Positions 23,511-35,136 of a stretch of DNA of 64,000 bases are shown here, one piece after another (the stretch's first letter is position 1; each line of letters starts with the position of its first letter). Where the stretch lies: positions 71,160,144 through 71,224,143 of the forward strand of contig NC_077244.1 in the NCBI RefSeq assembly GCF_947179165.1, read 5' to 3'. The position numbers and the translations under genes are program-made. Source of the stretch: Solanum dulcamara. Its lineage: Eukaryota > Streptophyta > Magnoliopsida > Solanales > Solanaceae. A model generated the notes under the pieces. The model ran no database searches. It saw only the letters and a program-made list of their open reading frames with translations, and was not told where the DNA came from.

Positions 23511-26500
23511 TCATAATAATGGAGAAGTGCTACGACTTGATCCAAAGTTACGGCTCGATCCCCGTTGGCTGCTAGGAATGCTAATCAACATATCTAATAC
23601 CTGCTTCATGTTAGGTCGATCATGAGGGGTCTCAGCTGTGCACCTTATCCCAATCCTAAGCAACTCACACATTTCCTCTGCTCCCTCTGCCAGGCCAGAT
23701 ACCAATAGAGCAACTGGTATAATGGCTCTAGTGAACCCTTTCCTTCCGTCTCCCATGACCCTTGTCGCCCATTCAACTAGACATTCTTCGCCCCCATCTA
23801 TAGCATGCCTCCCAGTTGCTAGCTCCATTGCTAGCACTCCATAGCTGTAGACATCTCCTTTTGTAGTGGCCTGCATTATCTGCCCATATTCTGGTGCAAC
23901 ATAACCAATAGTCCCTGCCACCATTGTGCTAACGTGAGTATGTTCAGAAATCATGACCCTAGCAAGGCCAAAATCGGTGACTTTTGCTCTTCCGTCCTTG
24001 TCAAGAAGCACGTTGCTAGCTTTGACATCTCTGTGGACAATGCAAGGGTAGCAATCATGGTGCAAGTAGACTAAAGCATGTGCCACATCGATTGCTGCTT
24101 GAATTCTCCTCTTCCATGTAAACCTTGTTCTATCTGTAATGACGTCCTCTAAGTTACCACCTTCCAAGTATTCATAGACTAGAAGTTTCTCTGATCCGTC
24201 AAGGCACCACCCATAAAGAGTTACAAGGTTGGGATGAGGCCAACCGGAGCCATTCCCGCTGAGGGCCTCCATTTCAGCTCGAAACTCTCTTTCTCCTTCA
24301 ATTCCCTCCCTCTGTAGCTTCTTCACTGCTACTTCCCTTCCATCAGGCAAGACTCCACGATAGACTATCCCGAATCCTCCCCTCCCGATAATTCTATCAT
24401 TTGAGAAGTTCCATGTGGCCTTCAGTATGTCAGAATGTGTGAAGCTTGTTCTGTCCAAACGGATAACCTTAACATCATCAGAACCCCGTGATGAGGATGC
24501 ACACAACCGTGATGAGGATGCACTAGCACTTGATGGCGAATCATGTCTGCCTTCTGTATCTTCCAGTAAGATTCCCGGGGAACCCCTTGGCGCTTTTATA
24601 AGGAGGCAGACAAGGAGTGACATGACTCCACAGATCAGGAAAGCTAGTACCAGAACCATAATTACCAAAAGTGCACCCACCTTCTTGGGCTTTTTGTGTT
24701 TGTCATTCGTGTTTCTTTCTGTGTTGTTTGTAGAGTTGTGCATGAAGGATGGAAGACGCAACAACGGATCACCAAGAAATGATGACTTCTCAAATGTAAG
24801 CAGTTGCCCGATTTCTGGTACAAATCCATAGATGTATGGGTTGTAAGAGATGTTGAACTTGCTCAGATCATGCAAGTTACTAATGCTAGCTGGGAATGAA
24901 CCAGAAAAATTGTTAAATGACAAGTCAAGGTTTTGCAAGCACTTAATATGGCCAATCTGCTTTGGGATTTCACCAGAAAATTTGTTCTGTGAAACATTAA
25001 AGACTACTAGGTGTACTTGTCCAATCTCTGGAGAGAGCCTCCCAGAAAATTCATTCGCACCCAAATGCATCATACTCAGTTTCTTCATCTTGCCAATCTC
25101 AGGAGGGATCTCACCAGACAATTTGTTATCACTAAGTTGAATATAGCCTGGTACCTGATTCTTTCGGACATTACTACCAGGTTCACAGACTGGCATTAAA
25201 CCATCTCCTATAAACAACCGATCCCCCAGGATTCTACAATTCTTCCCTGTCAATAGAGAATATATAAAGCTAAATGGAGGGTAGTCAGCTGGTATCCACC
25301 TCCTCATGGCAAAACAATCCCCTGAGCCAGCAGTGAGCTTATCCTTTTCCCTATTCAACGAAAAAGTAGGCATTGGATCTGCGCCAATACTCGCTAGTTG
25401 AGGAGGAATTGGGCCAGAAAGTTGATTATTCGCAAGATTCAACCATAACAAGCTGCTGCAGTTCCCTAACTCTGATGGGATTTCACCGTTTAATGAATTG
25501 TTTGCAAGCATCAACCACAATAGTGACCTTAGCTTCCCGAAACTTGGTGGTATTGAACCATTGATCCTATTAGAGGAAAGATCAACAGCCTGAAGTGCAG
25601 TAAGATCTCCATATTCTGAAGGTATATTGCTACCAAACTGGTTGTGGGCAAGAATCAAAAACTCCAAACCTTTCATCTGAGAAATTTCAACTGGTAATGG
25701 ACCAGAAAAGTGGTTATCACTCAAGTCCAACCGCGAAAGGTTCACCAAGTTTGGAATTCCTGATGACACTATGCCTCCAATATAAGAGTTTCCATGCAGC
25801 ACGAGAAATCTTACCTGTGTCAATTGGCCGAAAATTTCTTGTATTTCTCCTCCAAAGTTATTTCTACTTAGGTCCAGAAATACCAATTTGTTTAGGCCTG
25901 ATAGAGTGTCTGGAATATCACTTGAAAAGTTGTTACTTCCCAAGCAAATTTCCTTCAGACTCTGTACTGATCCAATCTCTCTAGGGATTGATCCTGAAAA
26001 GCTATTTCCCCACAAATTCAACTCTACTAATCGTTTACAATTCGCGATGGATGTAGGCAATTCACCAAAGAACATATTTTCTGATAAGTCCAAAACTTGC
26101 AAGGAGCAGTTTTGGGTGAAAAACCAGGAAGGCAGAGAGCCACGGAAGTTATTCTGAGATGCTGAAAACACATCCAGCTTATCAAGCCCGAACAACAGAT
26201 TCCCTGTCAAATAATTGTAGCTCAGATCAAGATACTTCAGTTTCTTGCAGTGAACAAATACTATTCCACTCTGACTAGTGAAATTGTTGTTAGAAATATT
26301 TGCAACAGTTAAGTTGTCACAAATCTCAGGGATCGTTAGCCCGTGAATCCTGTTCATCGTCAAATCAAGAACTTCCAGCTTGTTCAGGCCAGTCAAGTTG
26401 AGCTCACCAACAATGATATTGTGTGACAAGTTCAAGAACTTGAGGTTTCGACACCGGCCTAAGTCTGGTGGAATAGACTCTGAAAATGTGTTCTTGGACA

Positions 26501-27321
26501 GGTCAAGAGAGTTCAATTCTGTCAGGGCTGAGAAGTTATTAAACAATTTCCCAGCCAGGTTGCTTTCTGATAGGTCGATTCCAGTGACACGATTGATGGA
26601 AGTACTGCATGAAATTCCAGGCCATCTACAGGGTGACAAATCTGTAGGATTCCAATGGTTATATTTGAATCCTTTGTCAACAGGGTTTTGGTCCTTAAGA
26701 AATAACTTCAAGTTCAGCAGCAATTGCTTGTCTGTCTCAATTGAGTCTCCACAAACAAGCCTACCTATATACAAAGTGAAAATAAAATAAAATTAATCAT
26801 TCTGCAATAAATAAAAGTCAACTCTCCAAAGTTTTAAAAGAAAAACATTTAATGCTTGGTGTTAAGAGTATCACAAATTAAACAAGCCTGGTCCTATGAT
26901 TTTGCTAAGTGAAAAAAACAGTAGTTATGCTGCAATAAATGCAAGTGTTGCTCTCCAAAACTCAAAAAACCATTTAAAAAGTTGCTTAAAAATTGACTTT
27001 TTCTTTTACATGTAAGGATTGTCTCTTTTACATAGATCAAGAAGAAAGTTGGTTATGTACAAATTAAAAGATCTGAACTAATAAAGCTATCAAACATGAC
27101 ATGTGAATAGAGTTGCTTATATATATATATATAAACTAGGATCCGGTTGATCAGGTTTTTAGCGTGCAAGGTACATATATAAATGTATTGTCAAATATCC
27201 AGTATAATTTCAGAAGATCTAGCTAGTTTCGTTCAAATTAAATATACAAACCTGAATTGAGAATGAAGAAATTGATCAGTAACGCAATGGGAAGAAAAAT
27301 ATGAGATTCCACTTGTGACAT
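23511..27321 (-). CDS. NILR1: LRR receptor-like serine/threonine kinase, At1g74360/NILR1-like
   Basis: Exon 1 is complement 27252-27321 (23 codons plus one base, donor CAG|GTTTG). Exon 2 is complement 23511-26764 (acceptor ATAG|GTAGG). They join in phase to give 1107 aa, about the length I recall for the Arabidopsis protein. Residues 1-23 form a hydrophobic signal peptide. An LRR N-cap with CRWPGISC follows, then about 20 leucine-rich repeats interrupted by an island domain at about 485-565, as in the BRI1/LRR-X group. A transmembrane helix lies at about 714-740. The cytoplasmic kinase begins at about 810, with the Gly loop GRGGFGIVYRG, the catalytic Lys in VAVKKL, HRDVKASNVLLD (RD type, so probably active), DFGLA and the APEY segment. 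NILR1 is known from Arabidopsis as a receptor in immunity to root-knot nematodes; transferring that role here is inference. The 488-bp intron right after the signal peptide carries no obvious element. Confidence 0.92.
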
Positions 27322-27833
27322 GATATTAAGTGTCAAGGAATCTTGTTTTATGCCACTTCTCCTCTCTTTATTTATTTTTTTGCTTTGTATATTACTGAGT
27401 GATCAATGGAGTTCTTGTTCCTGTCCTGCTGGGAATATTAATGCAAAAAAGAAGAAAGGGGTTGGTTCTTTAATTTAGGAACAATATGAAATGTGAGGAA
27501 TAAACATAGGAAGATGAGTTTAAGAGAACATGCGGGACCAAAACAAATTGGAACACATGCATGAATACAGTATACTATATTTCCTTAATAATTGTTTATG
27601 GTCTCTTAGTAGTTTAATTTTGACTAAATTGACTCTTATCTTGTGTGTTATTTTAAAAATCAAAAGGTTGTTTGTTTAGTTCTAATATATATAATATAAT
27701 ATAATGTCTTGTAGTTATTTAATGTTTCTTTAAGAGAAGTTTAGTAGTGTCAAGTGTGACGTGGAGCAATTGGCAAACCAAGCCGTCCAACTTGACCATG
27801 ATTTTGCATGGCTAGTGGTCAGAGGTGGTTATT

Positions 27834-27880
27834 TTTTTGGGGGGTGGGGGGGTGGGGGGGTGAAGTGGGGGGTGTTATTG
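27834..27880 (+). promoter_or_regulatory. G-rich tract upstream of the receptor kinase (possible G-quadruplex)
   Basis: Several runs of four to seven G separated by single T or short spacers lie on the plus strand, about 510-560 bp upstream of the NILR1-like start codon. The run count and spacing satisfy the usual sequence pattern for a four-tetrad G-quadruplex. No regulatory role is shown. Confidence 0.4.
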
Positions 27881-28199
27881 TAGATTTTTATATACTATTC
27901 TCTAGAACTCAATATTGACCATTTTGACCTCTCTGCTCCTAGATTTTGCCTTCTCTTCTCCTCCGGCGATACTCGATAAATACTTATTCACATTTGATAT
28001 TTAAATTAAGTTGTATAAATTTATTATAAAATTAATTTAATAAAATGAGAATGTATGTTAAATCAATCATAAATAATTAAGTGGTAAGAATTTATGTGTG
28101 AATTGAACATCATCTATTGACTTGATATAAATACTGGGTGCGGAAAAGTTTTTACCCTTCTTACTCCCTTTAGTATGGACAATATAATGGTTTACTTTC

Positions 28200-28450
28200 C
28201 ATTTCAATTTGTTTGTCTAATTTTAACTTGGCACAAAGTTTAATAAAGTAAATAAGACTATTGAATTTTGTGGTCTTAAACTTAAAATATGTCAAATTAC
28301 AAATGTACTAAAATAACATTTAATCTTGTGTCTTAAACATGTTATGTGAAAATTTGAAATTAAAGAGTTGTCAAAAAAAAGAAAAGAAAATGTATATATA
28401 TATTTTTTTAAATGGACTAAAAACGAAAGTAAGACAAACAAATTAAAACT
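28200..28450 (+). repeat. Dispersed ~220-bp repeat, copy D
   Basis: Same block order as copies A-C: tttcaatttgtttgtctaat, gcacaaagttta, tgttatgtgaaaatttgaaatt, agagttgtcaaaaaaaag, ggactaaaaa and gacaaacaaattaaaa. Confidence 0.6.
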
Positions 28451-30014
28451 AAGAAAACAAATGTTATAAAATTCATCATAATTCAGTTGTCTAATTATAT
28501 GGGCATGATCTGTTATCTACGTGAGTATTTGCCAATTATTATAAAACTCGCTAATGACTGTTTTTTTTTTTAATATTAAAAGTTTGTTAAATAGAAATTT
28601 GAGAAACAAAGGTCATCAAGTATGGTAAAAAAATAAAGGTCATGAAGTAGGCGTCAAACCTGATCATCCTTAAACATAAAATAGAAAGAAAAAAAAAGAA
28701 ATTTATAAATATATGCAAAAGAATCAATTTTGCCGTATTAAATGTTAAATTGTTCAACAAAGGAAATTCAATTGAAACGTTGCACCTGTTCTATACATGT
28801 ATGTCATGGTTGTGTGTGTATAATGGTGATGTTTGGTGCACCTTAATTAATTTATTATGCAACCGATATCTTTCACCAGTAAAATTATTTAATTAGATAA
28901 CTCTGTCAATTAAAATTAATTACCCAATTATCTATTAATTAGATGACCCAGGGCTTTGTTATGCATAGTAAACAACAACAAGAAGAAGAACACACCTCTT
29001 ATTACATTTATTGACTTATTTTAAATACTTTTAAGTCAAAATAATTTTTATAACATTTGGATAAAATAAAAAAAAATTAAAATTTTAATTGTAAGACAAA
29101 ATAACAAAAATCAATAAAAAATTATAAGCAGATTCAAACAGGCTATTAGCTTGCTTAATTAAGAAATGGAGTATTAATTACTTTATATATTTAGTGCTCC
29201 AACTAATTTCTTAATTACTCTCAACATCCTATGTGACTTATTTATACGATTCTCAGAAAGTTTTAATACATTACACATTCTGAAAGATCACAAAATTTAA
29301 TTTTTTTAAAAAATCTCAATAAATTAAACTAAGACACTTAAATTAAATAACAAAGGCATACTCATGCTGAAAATTCACGTCATGGAATTCAAGGACGACC
29401 TGTCGTCGTCGCACGCGTTCAACAATCAACATCACGTGTGAACGTTGAAAACATACATGCATTATTTTATTTGTACGTAAAATACAAGAGGTTTAAGTAA
29501 TATCTCTCTATTCATTTTTGTTCGTCAATTTTAGACTATAGACCACGTCGAATAATTATTTGTACTATTCGAAGGATCTAATTTATATGATATATAAAAA
29601 TTCCTTTTTCTATGCCAATTGTCCGTGCACATCAAGTAAACTTAATTATAATCTGTGATTGCATAGTTACTAGTTATTACTAGTGATTAATGGGTATATA
29701 GAACGTTGAAGATTACTGCTCTATCTAGCGTTTTTAGTTTATTTGAAAAATAATTTTTTATATTTAATTTGGTAAAGTTTTTGATTAATTCAATTTTATT
29801 CTTAATGATGATGATACGTTTTTAGAGGCCACGAATTTCAAAGACATTTTTGATACGTTACACATCTTTATATAATTTAAAATCCCCAAATAAAACCTTT
29901 TTATGTTTGATGTTCAGTAAATTTGGACACATAAAATAAAAGGATAAAAGTATTACGTAGCATTAAAGCAAAATTGAATTGAGGTCCTTCAAAGGTTGCT
30001 ACGCTTGCGTCATT

Positions 30015-30245
30015 TCAGTTTGGTTTTGATTTGATATGGAGCTTTTTAAAAAAAATATTGAATTTTGTACGTGGATCTTAAACTAAAGATATGTAGTATG
30101 TATCAAAGTGATTTAATTTTGTGGTATAAACATTTCACACGAGAAGTTGAAATTATCTAAGAATTGCCAAAAAAGAAAGAAATGTTTTTTTTTTAAAAAA
30201 AACAAACCAAAAAAAAAATAAGACAAATAAATTAAAATCAAAGAA
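30015..30245 (+). repeat. Dispersed ~220-bp repeat, copy E
   Basis: Block order: ttttgatttgatatgg, tattgaattttgtacg, cacacgagaagttgaaatt, gaattgccaaaaaagaaag and gacaaataaattaaaa. Confidence 0.55.
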
Positions 30246-30839
30246 ATAATATATTTTTGTCGGTTTCGTTGAATGAGTGAGACTAGTGTGTTATAACTTT
30301 CAAAGAGGGACGTCTCTTTTTTTTGTATTCTTTTTGAAACAATATTGGTGAAAACATTATTGATAGTGGTTAGCTTACGAGTCTTCTTTGGGGATTCTTC
30401 TAATTCATTATAATATAATCTCCCGAGATGGAAATATATGAATTGTTTATAATTCCAACTTAATTACCTTTGACCAATCTATATAGAACGTATATAGTAG
30501 TAATTAATTCTTCATGCTCACTGCATTATAGTAGTACTTCCATAATTTAGTCTGCTCATGTCAAGCTTTTTTCCCCACCTTATATGATAAAGTAGATGGG
30601 TCTGTTACAATAGCTTAAAATGAATGTTTGTCCCAACATTGTAAATAATGCAGACTAATGCCATTGACTCTAGTGAAGATTTTTAGTTTATAGATTAATT
30701 TTGAATCACAATTATTTTTATTTACTGAATTCTTAACATAATATTTATATATATTAATAATTTTTTAAATATAAATATAGAATTTGAGCTGAAACAACTG
30801 AATTCTACCGAACCAATAGCTAAAGGGTTAGCTCTGTCC

Positions 30840-31105
30840 CTATGCGCCTCAGAGGCAGAGCTACCCTTGTCCGAGGGGACATCCCTTCGTCGGAAAATTA
30901 CATTGTATATATAGGTCAAAATTTGATTTAATAAATATATATACAAGTGTTGAAACCTCTTAATAGAAGTTGAAGGTTTAGTGTAGTGGTTAAAGGGTTG
31001 TAAAAATTACTTGAGGTTGTGTGTTCTACCATTGCTAGTAGCATTTACTTTTTTACCTTATATTTTAACACCCTTTAATGAAAATCCTAGATCCGCCACT
31101 GATCT
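30840..31105 (+). mobile_element. Short interspersed repeat with pol III-like boxes
   Basis: The sequence runs from cctcagaggcagagct to ctagatccgccactga, ends that I recognise from a common nightshade repeat. Inside, tagtgtagtgg (about 30981) fits a pol III A-box pattern, and ggttgtgtgttctacc (about 31014) is a degenerate B-box at suitable spacing. No coding capacity. It could be a SINE-like element or a MITE that captured such a sequence. Confidence 0.35.
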
Positions 31106-31131
31106 CCTCACATTAGACATGAGTAATGCCG

Positions 31132-31132
<1 letters not shown>

Positions 31133-31165
<33 letters not shown>
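31133..31165. repeat. TA dinucleotide microsatellite
   Basis: About 16 uninterrupted TA units, followed by imperfect tttatata/tttattta sequence to about 31187. Confidence 0.9.
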
Positions 31166-31175
<10 letters not shown>

Positions 31176-31499
31176 TTATTTATTTATAATGTCGCTATAT
31201 ATAGATTGTCATATTGGCCCTCAATCATGTTAATACGTTAATAATAACGCCAATTGAAGAATAATATTTCAATTTTGTTAAACACTTTGACATATATTTT
31301 GGTGGAGTACCTCGTACACAACCGTGCTGGGCTTATCACAAGTCAACTTTCAAAAACAACAAATATTAGGCCTTTAATTGGATTCCTTAGCTATAATATC
31401 ACTAATTACAATTTTCAATTACACTTTGGTATGCTATGCATTTGTATTTTTGTATGTTTCACAGATTTAAGAGAAAAACATAGAAAAACAAACTGATTT

Positions 31500-32110
31500 G
31501 TATCAAAATGAATATATATTAGGAGGAAAGAGGCGAGTGAGATCGAGTGATGGAAGAGAGAGGCGAGCGAGTTCGAGAGAGGGAGGAGAGAGGATGAATA
31601 AATGTTGTATTCATTGTATTACAAATACAAAAATACATAATACAAATAAAGTTGAATAATTTAGTTTTTCGAATTAAATGTTGTATTCATTGTATTACAA
31701 ATACAAAAATACATGATACAAATAAAGTTGAATATAAATTTAGTTTTTCGAATATTTCGAATACAATTAGTATAAAATAAAATCTTTCACCTATATTTAA
31801 TCGGATGCAGTTGATACATAATACATTTGACAGAGAGGATGAATGTATATTGTATTCATATAAATACAAATACAGTTGATACAAAATGCAATTATAATTT
31901 TTTGAATACAATTAATATAAAATATAAATCTCTCACCTATATTTGACTGAATACAATTGCCACATAATATATTTGAATGTATTTCTTCTTATTGGCAAAG
32001 GCAAGAGGGAGAGAGAGAGGTGGAGGGGGAGGGGGGGCAGTGGGAGGAGAAGCAAAGGAGAGAGGGAGAAAATAGTAGGAATATGATGCAATTAGCTCTT
32101 AATATTATGA
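31500..32110. repeat. Low-complexity block with purine-rich and ATACAAATA-type repeats
   Basis: Purine-rich stretches (ggcgagcgagttcgagag type) at 31525-31590 and 31995-32070 surround sequence in which ttgtattcattgtattacaaatac occurs twice in full (about 31600-31640 and 31679-31715). The same purine motif (gaggcgagcgagatcgagag) recurs at 32529-32560. Confidence 0.5.
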
Positions 32111-33664
32111 AATTTGTGTAATCCTTCTTCAAAAAACATAGAGTGATTTATTGTAATTATTTTTTTAAAAAAACTATAACCGTGTTCATATATAGTCATT
32201 GGCCCAAAAAGAGATATCTAAAGCTAGTGGCCCAAAAGAAAGTCCTATTGCTACTCCCAAATCCAACGGCCACATAGAACAGAGAAGTGTGATTCAGATA
32301 TGACAAACCTTTTAAGAATAATTACTCTATATGAGTATAATTTTTCTAATTATTCATAATGACAAACATAAAATTTGTCATTATACAAATGTTGTAGCGA
32401 GTTATACAAAATGTGTAGCGAATTATACAACCGTTATACTCACAAATTATTTGTATACCAAAATATACAAACACTGATATACATATGTATTTGTATATCT
32501 TGCAAGCGAGATTGAGAGAAAGGATAAGAGAGGCGAGCGAGATCGAGAGAGGCGAGCGAGAGACGAATTGTATATGTATATCTGTCAGAATAATTGTATA
32601 ATGGTAACTAATATACATATATATTGCCATACCGCGTAAATAGATAGCTATGTTTGCTGCGAGACGTAATTATTTTTAAACTATACCCTAAACGCGTAAT
32701 ATAATAATAAGGTTTGCCATACCGCGTAATTTTCCTCTTAAATTTCCCAACAACGGCCATTTATGAATTTAAAATTTGCGACCAAACAGACACTTGTTTT
32801 TCTGAACAGGTGACTATAAATTTTCAGAAATTTCGCTTTATTTTCACACACTGAAGTGCTGATAGAATTCTTCGTCTTCTTGAAAAGCAAACATAATTCT
32901 TCTTCTTCCTCTCATTTTTTCTGCATTTTTTTTAAAGACAAAAGGTGAGTGTCGTATAATTTGCTTCATTTGTTGAGATCGTTGAACAATATTTCTTTTT
33001 ATTCTAGGAGAAATTAATTCAAATCTTTAAATAATTGTGAGAAAGATAAATTCTTTAAGGAAATACAAGTAATTTTCTCTGGATAACTCATAGCTTTATA
33101 ATAAATTTATCATTATTTTTAATTTATACTTTGAATATAGGAATAACATTTATTATATTGGAAGTATGAGAATAGAGTGCCATGTGATTGATGAAATTTA
33201 AATCTCCACGTCAATTATTTTTAGTTTATACTTTGAATATATGAATAACATTTTTTTTGCCCACCTTAACCCTGCTCCTTACTCATTTAAGCTAATGGAC
33301 ACTTCTCTTTCTAACTTTCTAATTTCAATTTCTTGAAAGAGCAGAATGGAAAAATATTATACATTGATACAACGTGATTGCGGCATCAGATAAAATCTGC
33401 AATCAAATGTCAACCAAATATTCCACTTAGTTCATTTATTTAGAAAAAAAAATAAACGTGCTATCACGTGTCAGGATGTGTTAATTTTTTATCTTTATAA
33501 ACTACAAAAGTAACCTCCAAATTTCAATCATGGCACATAATACCCTTTGACCAAAAAGTATAGAGGATTAAAAGTACAGACAAATAGGAATCATTTTGTT
33601 TTCGCAAAATAAAATTGGTGTCTAACATTTCATGTCTAAATAAACTGAAATACCAATGACATAC

Positions 33665-34035
33665 CGAAAAGGCGAAAAATAATTACATATACAATTCATA
33701 GATATTATTATAAAAAAATTATTTAAATACACAACTTATTTTATTATATTTTTTAAAATTTTCTTATCATTTAAAAAAATTTCAAAAATTCCTACTTTGT
33801 CCTACTCTAGGATACATCACTTTACGTGATGCATCGAGACGTTGAGTGATGTATTCGGAACTGAGACGTGATGTATTAGGATGTATTTAGAACATAGACG
33901 TGATGTATCAGAGCATTTTGGGGATGTATTTGAATTCCATCAAATTTAAAAGATTTTTATAATTTGAAAAAGCGTAAGAATATATGTTGTAATTAATTTT
34001 TAACAATATGAGATTTATGTAATTCTTACTGGTTA
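33665..34035. mobile_element. Candidate MITE with gatgtat-rich core
   Basis: The edges aataattacatatacaattc and, in complement, agaattacataaatctcatattg are weakly inverted. The core 33820-33930 has at least four spaced gtgatg(t/c)at(c/t) motifs. No target duplication was confirmed. Confidence 0.3.
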
Positions 34036-34708
34036 ATTTTTTAAATTAAACAAGACAAAAAAAAAGGAAAAAGAAAAAGAAATTGGCCCCTAATAGGACA
34101 AAATACTACGTTCAAATTATGACTTTTTAAAATTTATTTACAAAGATGTCGTTGGTAAACAAAAAGTAAGATCTCCTTTCTGACATTCTCTTTGTGTCAG
34201 CTTTGTTGGGATGTGCCACGTACACATTAGATCGTCCAATCTAACGAACAACGACCGTGACAGTTACGGTTCGGGTCAGTTTCCCGAATCCGGTTCCTGT
34301 TTGTCTTACCACCTCGCAGACTTTCATCATCAATGGCAATGATCATGAATCTCATCATTTTCATTTCATTTTCTTAGTGCCTAAATTTTTTCTTCAATTT
34401 ACTGTCACTTTCCCTTACTCTAAATCTTTCTTAATACAATTTTCTCAACCTTATTATCCAATTTCTTTCAATTGTAACTGAGCTGCTTTCATTTTAACAA
34501 AAACCCAGCTCCGATTTCTGCATTCATCGCCGACCGTGTTATTCCATTTTTGGATTTTTTTTAATGATCAAATGTCGTATTGTGGGAATTTTTTGAGGAT
34601 CCATTGAGACATTTTACCGATCAATTGGTGTGCATTGGAAGTTAAACGAAGAGGGGGAACCGGAAGTTTTTTTTTTGTATGCGATTGATAGAGAAACGGC
34701 GCCATTAG

Positions 34709-35090
34709 ATGGCGCTGTTCAGACGATTCTTCTATCGGAAGCCGCCGGATCGGCTTCTAGAGATCTCTGAAAGGGTCTATGGTATGCTTTTTCTCCCCCA
34801 AATTCTGTTGTGTTTGACATTTCTCTGTATTTTTTGCGCCACATTTCTGTTTTTCAGTTTTTGCAATAATCCGAAAAAGTTTCTCTAATGGATTTTGGGT
34901 GAAAAAGTTCAGTTTTACAGAAACAGGGAACTTTCCCCGGAAAAACATATTTTCCAGCTGTTTTTGAAACAAAAGCTTAAATGATTATCATAGTTAGCTA
35001 CATTTGGAACTACACCTTACACATTTCGAAATGTCTGTCGTTCAGTTTAACTATGAGAATATCACAATTTGCTTTGCAGTGAATGAGCTG

Positions 35091-35136
<46 letters not shown>

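Larger units (their letters stand above)
27322..34708. other. Large intergenic region between receptor kinase and formin
   Basis: No supportable gene. It contains the G-rich tract 27835-27872, dispersed repeats at 28200-28450 and 30015-30245, a pol III-like repeat at 30840-31105, TA repeats at 31133-31165, two low-complexity blocks (31500-32110, 32380-32700) and a candidate MITE at 33665-34035. 32830-32945 is pyrimidine-rich and followed by aaag|gtgagt. It could be a non-coding first exon of the formin, but nothing proves it. 34190-34708 is likely formin 5' UTR and core promoter. Confidence 0.45.

Noticed and set aside
24415..26790. Plus-strand frames of up to 138 codons opposite the receptor kinase
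   Set aside because: Antisense shadows of the LRR coding sequence, with no recognisable domain.
31011..31496. Small plus-strand frames with Tyr/Ile runs
   Set aside because: Produced by the TA microsatellite and AT-rich repeats.
32830..32945. Pyrimidine-rich leader followed by a consensus donor, as a first non-coding exon of the formin
   Set aside because: Plausible, but it lies 1.8 kb upstream with no matching acceptor identified near 34.6 kb; kept only as a remark.
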